A stretch of DNA of 64,000 nt from Kitasatospora sp. NA04385 (GTDB lineage: Bacteria; Actinomycetota; Actinomycetes; Streptomycetales; Streptomycetaceae). Of the stretch, positions 60,269-64,000 are shown piece after piece; positions within the stretch are counted from its first letter, which is position 1, and each line of letters opens with the position of its first letter. The notes below the pieces were generated by a model. The model saw only the letters and a list, made by a program, of their open reading frames with translations. It ran no database searches and had not been told where the DNA came from. The DNA lies in the NCBI RefSeq assembly GCF_013364235.1, contig NZ_CP054919.1:1528145-1592144 (forward strand), read 5' to 3'. The position numbers were made by a program, and so were the translations under genes.

Positions 60269-61456
60269 TCAGTCGGTGTTCCAGCGCAGCCCGCGGCTGC
60301 GGGCGACGGCGGCGTAGGTCTCCAGCGAGACCCGGGCGACCGCGCGCTGGTCGAACTGGTCGAGGGCGCGGCGGCGGGCCGCCGCGCCCAGGCGTATCCG
60401 CAGCTCGGGCTCGGTGAGGAGCCGGTCGAGCGCGGTGGTCAGGGCGGCGGCGTCGGCCGCCGGGGCGAGCAGCAGGTGCTGGTCGTGGGTGCCGATCTCG
60501 CGGCAGCCGCGGATGTCGCTGAGCAGCAGGGGCAGGCCGCTGGCGGCGGCCTCCATGCCGGAGCGGGAGAAGCCCTCCCGGTAGGAGGGGAGGACGAAGA
60601 CGTCGAGCGCGGCGTACACGGCGGGCATGTCGTCGCGGGCGCCGAGGAACTCCAGGCCGGCTTCGGCGGCGCGCAGGGCGTCGGGCTTGTCGGGGTCGTC
60701 GGGGCCGATCCACACGAAGCGGGCCTTGCCGGCCAGGGCGCGGGCGGCTTCGGCGTACTCGCGGATGCCCTTCTCGGCGACCCGGCGGCCGACCCCGCCG
60801 ACCAGCAGTTCGTCCTCGGCGAGGCCGAGTTCGGTGCGCAGCCGGGCGCGCAGGGCGTCCCGCTGCGGGCCGGGGGCGGGGAAGCGGTCGAGGTCGACGC
60901 CGTTGCCGACCACGCGGGAACGTTTCGCCGGGACGCCCCAGCGGGCGAGCGTGGCGCGGTCCTCGGCGTTCTGGTAGAGCTCGGCGTGCGAGAAGCGGGC
61001 GGCCAGTGCCTCGGCGCCGAGCACGGCGAGCCGTTTGGCGAGCGGGTCGTGGGCCTGTGCCCACAGGCCGTGGCAGGTGTTGACGACCACGGGGACGCGG
61101 GCGAGCCGGCCCAGGACGCGGCCCAGGACGCCGGTCTTCGGGTTGTGGGTGTGCAGCACGTCGGGGCGGATCTCGCGCAGCGCGGCGAGCAGTTCGCGGG
61201 CGGCGGCGAGGTCGGCGCGCGGCTGCCAGGCGCGGGTGAGCGAGGGCAGCGGCCGGTGCCGGACGCCGAGTTGCTCGATCCGTTCCAGGTGGGGGCCGGG
61301 TGCGCTGAGGCCGTAGGTGCGCAGGCCGTGCTCGACGTCGACGGTGAGTTCGGTGGCGAGCAGCAGGTGCAGCGACATGTCGACGGTGGTGAGGTGGGCG
61401 ACCTTCAGCGGGCGGCCGCCCTCGCCGCGCAGGCGGAGGGGGAGCTGCTCAGGCAC
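60269..61456 (-). CDS. GT4-family glycosyltransferase
   Basis: 395-residue GT-B fold retaining glycosyltransferase: 'VLHTHNPKTGVLGRVLGRLA' and 'NTCHGLWAQ' in the N-domain, 'VGGVGRRVAEKGIREYAEAA' and 'DVFVLPSYREGFSRSGMEAAASGLPLLLSDIRG' with the E-x7-E signature in the C-domain. It adds a sugar to the lipid-linked glycan. GTG 61456 overlaps the stop of the preceding deacetylase gene by 8 nt. Confidence 0.94.
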   Translation of the reverse strand: MPEQLPLRLRGEGGRPLKVAHLTTVDMSLHLLLATELTVDVEHGLRTYGLSAPGPHLERIEQLGVRHRPLPSLTRAWQPRADLAAARELLAALREIRPDVLHTHNPKTGVLGRVLGRLARVPVVVNTCHGLWAQAHDPLAKRLAVLGAEALAARFSHAELYQNAEDRATLARWGVPAKRSRVVGNGVDLDRFPAPGPQRDALRARLRTELGLAEDELLVGGVGRRVAEKGIREYAEAARALAGKARFVWIGPDDPDKPDALRAAEAGLEFLGARDDMPAVYAALDVFVLPSYREGFSRSGMEAAASGLPLLLSDIRGCREIGTHDQHLLLAPAADAAALTTALDRLLTEPELRIRLGAAARRRALDQFDQRAVARVSLETYAAVARSRGLRWNTD

Positions 61457-62276
61457 CGGCGCCCACCGCCTTGGCGGTGGCGACGATCCGGGCGTAGGCG
61501 CGTTCCGGGACGAGCCGGCCGTACAGCTTGGCCCGGAAGAAGTCGATCGGGTCGGTCCGGCGGACCGGGACGCGGTGGAGGCGGACCGGGTCGTAGCCGG
61601 GCAGGTTCCGGCCGACCTGGCCGGTGGCGGAGGTGCGGAACCTGGCGCGCAGCGCGGCGTCCATGTGCGGGACGGGACGGCCCCAGGTGTAGGCGAAGTG
61701 CGCGGGGCGGGTGCCGAGGTGCTCCTCGACGTCGTCGCCGCAGGCGTCGAGTTCGGTGGTGGTGAGCAGTTCGGGGCGGGCGTGGCTGCGGGTGTGGTTG
61801 GCGACGGTGCACAGCCCGGAGGCGGTCATCTCGCGCAGTTGCTCCCAGCTGAGGCCGGTGGCGGGGGCGCCCTTGGCGGTGGAGCCCTCCCAGCGCATCG
61901 GGCGGCCGACCAGGCCGCTGGCCAGGTAGACGGTGAACGGCAGGGCGCGCTCCTTGAGCAGCGGCCAGGCCGTCTCGTAGGTGTCGGCGAAGCCGTCGTC
62001 GAAGGTGAGGACGGTGCTGGGGGTGCGCAGGCCGGCTTCCAGGCGGTCGGTGGCGGTGTCCAGCGGGACCACCCGGCCGGGCGGCAGTTCGGCGAGCAGG
62101 TCCACCTGGGCGGTGAAGTCGGCGGTGGCGAGGTCGAGCTCGTCGGCGGTTCCGCCGCCGACCCGGTGGTAGATGAGCACGGTGGCGCCTTCGCCGGGCG
62201 TCCGTCCGGCCGCGCGGGCCAGCTGCTGTTTGACCTTCGACCGGATGCCCCCGGCCTGGGCGGCGCTGCTCGCCAT
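61449..62276 (-). CDS. Polysaccharide deacetylase (NodB/CE4)
   Basis: 275-residue carbohydrate esterase 4. 'LIYHRVGGG' starts the fold, 'VLTFDDGFADTYETAWPLL' holds the metal and catalytic Asp pair, and 'VANHTRSHARPELLTT' the His-x3-His metal site. No signal peptide is seen, so it may act in the cytoplasm or attach to the membrane. ATG 62276. First gene of the polysaccharide operon; promoter presumably in the 240 bp upstream. Confidence 0.93.
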   Translation of the reverse strand: MASSAAQAGGIRSKVKQQLARAAGRTPGEGATVLIYHRVGGGTADELDLATADFTAQVDLLAELPPGRVVPLDTATDRLEAGLRTPSTVLTFDDGFADTYETAWPLLKERALPFTVYLASGLVGRPMRWEGSTAKGAPATGLSWEQLREMTASGLCTVANHTRSHARPELLTTTELDACGDDVEEHLGTRPAHFAYTWGRPVPHMDAALRARFRTSATGQVGRNLPGYDPVRLHRVPVRRTDPIDFFRAKLYGRLVPERAYARIVATAKAVGAGA

Positions 62277-62518
62277 CGATCCCCCTCGCGGTGCCCCCGC
62301 ACCGGACCTGTGACTCCCCCGGCCCGCGGCTGCCGCGGGCGATGCGCATCACAGTAGGGGGAAGTGTGGGGCTGGTGCCCCCGAAACGTGAAAGAAGTGC
62401 GTAGGTAGGCCGAAAATAAGCCGGTCCGACCGGTCCTGTCCCATTGGAGGGCGTTTCCGGTCGGCGGCTCGGGGCCGCCCCTCGCGGGAGCCGACGGCTC
62501 GAAGGGGACGGCGGCGGC

Positions 62519-62779
62519 TCAGGGGGTGGCACCGCCGCCGGGGCGGAGCAGGGCGACGCCGATCCGGACCAGCAGCAGCACCCCGGCGGCCAGGCAGCCG
62601 GCCACCGCCATCACCCAGGCCGGGCCGTCGCTCTGCGGGACCAGGAGCGCCACCGCGATGCCCATGCCCACGCACGCCACGGCGAGCAGGGCCAGCAGCG
62701 GCTGGTGGCGGCGCAGCGCACAGCCGCCGAACAGCGCAGACCAGCGGGTAGCGGCGCGGTCACTTCGGGTGTCTGCCAT
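62519..62779 (-). CDS. Small two-helix membrane protein
   Basis: 86 residues with two hydrophobic helices (about 28-47 and 56-76) and short polar ends, 'MADTRSDRAATRWSALFGG' first. ATG 62779 follows GGAAGG. Not recognised. It precedes the deacetylase operon by 240 bp on the same strand. Confidence 0.72.
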   Translation of the reverse strand: MADTRSDRAATRWSALFGGCALRRHQPLLALLAVACVGMGIAVALLVPQSDGPAWVMAVAGCLAAGVLLLVRIGVALLRPGGGATP

Positions 62780-63132
62780 GCCTTCCACGGTAACCCGGTG
62801 CGGGCGGGCGGGCCACGGTCCTCCGGCCCTCGCACCGGGCCCGCCCGGTGCCCCCGGCCCGCCCGGGCCGCCCCGTCCGCACGCGCTCGCGGGCCCTTCC
62901 GGGCCGTTTCCGGACCTCCCGCGAAATCTCGCCGTCCGGCGTACAACCATCCCGGGACGTCGTGGGTCTCCACTACATTGAGCGATCCAGGAGCCGTCCG
63001 ACGTGCGGGCCAGGGAGTGTCCGCCGCGGGCTAGATCACTCGGGTGCGGAGCCGCCGCGCCCGGGGTCGGAGGCCGGGCTCCGCCTGCCGACGGTACCGC
63101 CACGCCGCTTGCCGGCGACCGAGGGGGGAACC

Positions 63133-64000
63133 GTGTCGTACGCCACCACCGCCGCTGCCGTCTGCGCTCCGCCCCAGCCCGCCGTGCCGTCCTCCGCCGC
63201 CGCCCCGGTCCGGTCCGGGGAGCGCGGGCGGGACCGGAGCAGCTGGCTGCGCTTCAGCCCCGCCCAGCCGCTGTTCCGGGCCCGCGCCGCCCAGCGCCTG
63301 GCCGTGCTGGCGTACCACGGGATCACCGATCCGGCCTCGTTCGGCGCCCAGCTGGACCGGCTGCGGCGGCTGGCCACCCCGGTGTCGGTGCAGGACGTCG
63401 AGCGCTCGCTCGCCGAGGGGCGGCCGCTGCCGCCGCGCTCGGTGCTGGTGACCTTCGACGACCCGGACCGCACGGTGCTGCGGCACGCCCTGCCGGAGCT
63501 GGTGGCCCGGCGGATCCCGGCGGCCGCGTTCGTGATCGCGGAGCTGGTCGGCACCGAGAAGCCGTTCTGGTGGCACGAGGCGGCGTTCCTGGCCCGGCAC
63601 GGCGGCCGGGCCCGGATGCTGCCCGGCGGCGCCCGGCCGGACCGGGTGCTGGCGCTGCTCAAGGCGATGCCGGACCCGGACCGCCGGCGCAGCCTCGCCG
63701 AGCTGCGGGTCTCCGCGCACCGCCGTCCGCCGGCCCAGGAGCAGCTGCGCCCGGAGGACCTGCACGTGCTGCGGGAGGCCGACGTCGCGGTGGGCAACCA
63801 CACCCTGGGGCACCCCTCCCTGCGGCGCTGCGACGAGGCGACGGTGCACGCGGAGATCGCCGGTGCGCACCGGGCGCTGACCGGCTGGCTGGGCGAGGCC
63901 CCGACGGCGTTCGCCTACCCGGACGGCGGTTTCGACGAGCGGGCGGACGCGGTGCTGCGCCGGCTCGGCTACCGGCTGGGCTTCCTGTCCGACCACCGGC
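63133..64000 (+). CDS. Polysaccharide deacetylase, CE4 (3' end outside window)
   Basis: 289 residues before the window ends. After an Ala/Pro-rich N-terminus: 'LAVLAYHGITDPASFGAQLDRLRRL', 'VLVTFDDPDRTVLRHALPELV' (Asp pair; Pro replaces the usual Gly after DD), 'VAVGNHTLGHPSLRRC' (His-x3-His) and 'AFAYPDGGFDERA'. GTG 63133 follows GAGGGGGGAA. Divergent from the minus-strand polysaccharide operon and probably part of the same locus. Confidence 0.9.
   Translation, partial: MSYATTAAAVCAPPQPAVPSSAAAPVRSGERGRDRSSWLRFSPAQPLFRARAAQRLAVLAYHGITDPASFGAQLDRLRRLATPVSVQDVERSLAEGRPLPPRSVLVTFDDPDRTVLRHALPELVARRIPAAAFVIAELVGTEKPFWWHEAAFLARHGGRARMLPGGARPDRVLALLKAMPDPDRRRSLAELRVSAHRRPPAQEQLRPEDLHVLREADVAVGNHTLGHPSLRRCDEATVHAEIAGAHRALTGWLGEAPTAFAYPDGGFDERADAVLRRLGYRLGFLSDHR

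Overview
The window is 64 kb of very GC-rich, densely coding actinobacterial chromosome. Strong third-codon GC bias, frequent GTG and TTG starts, an NsdA-type regulator, a lone DUF397 protein, an F420/PPOX-type oxidoreductase, a cysteine/sulfur leader peptide and a DasR-type operator all point to Streptomycetaceae (Streptomyces or Kitasatospora). I saw no rRNA, tRNA, CRISPR array or intact transposase. The first gene (glpK) and the last (a polysaccharide deacetylase) run off the window.

Layout. 1-6.2 kb: glycerol catabolism (glpK-glpD), then gluconate uptake and phosphorylation (GntP permease, gluconokinase) with a divergent FadR/GntR regulator. 6.4-10.9 kb: a small membrane protein, an AraC regulator back-to-back with an MFS exporter, a PPOX flavoprotein, and an Old-Yellow-Enzyme reductase divergent from an ArsR regulator. 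11.2-15.8 kb: a processive GT2 synthase followed 15 nt later by a 948-residue protein joining acyltransferase-3, SGNH and GH16 domains. A DasR-like operator lies in their promoter region. This looks like a compact module that makes, acylates and trims an exopolysaccharide. 15.9-23.0 kb: a three-gene SMC / winged-helix / kleisin-like operon resembling MksFEB or Wadjet JetABC, with no nuclease subunit (JetD/MksG) next to it.

23.3-32.7 kb: an accessory block bounded by two directly repeated 115-bp elements (about 93% identical). It carries a CPBP protease, a broken gene, a Nudix hydrolase, a UDP-glucose dehydrogenase-like enzyme, a Sir2-fold protein coupled to a GNAT acetyltransferase, a class III aminotransferase, a TPR regulator, a second GNAT and a truncated CofE/FbiB-like gene. 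32.7-36.2 kb: a membrane protein behind a clear promoter/operator, then a tightly overlapping four-gene operon headed by a DUF2804 protein. Three tandem 47-bp palindromic repeats lie upstream of that operon. 36.4-45.9 kb: MFS/MarR pair, 5-oxoprolinase subunit A, a degenerate GyrB-like ATPase domain, a B3/B4-domain protein with an EamA transporter, a GNAT, uppP behind a 13-codon leader ORF, a VOC protein and an ArsR-type regulator.

46-56.3 kb: an MFS protein with a 72-bp internal duplication, DUF1877, YcnI, a frameshifted HEAT-repeat gene, the NsdA-like regulator, an APH-fold kinase, an acyl-CoA-dehydrogenase-fold enzyme behind a sulfur leader peptide, and DUF397. 56.5-64 kb: a DhaM-like EIIA protein lacking its histidine, then a surface-polysaccharide locus (sugar epimerase, Nudix, NeuD-type acetyltransferase, phosphoglycosyl transferase, GT4, two polysaccharide deacetylases).

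The most novel-looking elements are the GT2 plus AT3-SGNH-GH16 module, the nuclease-less SMC operon and the repeat-bounded accessory block. Function calls rest on motifs read by eye. No database search was run.
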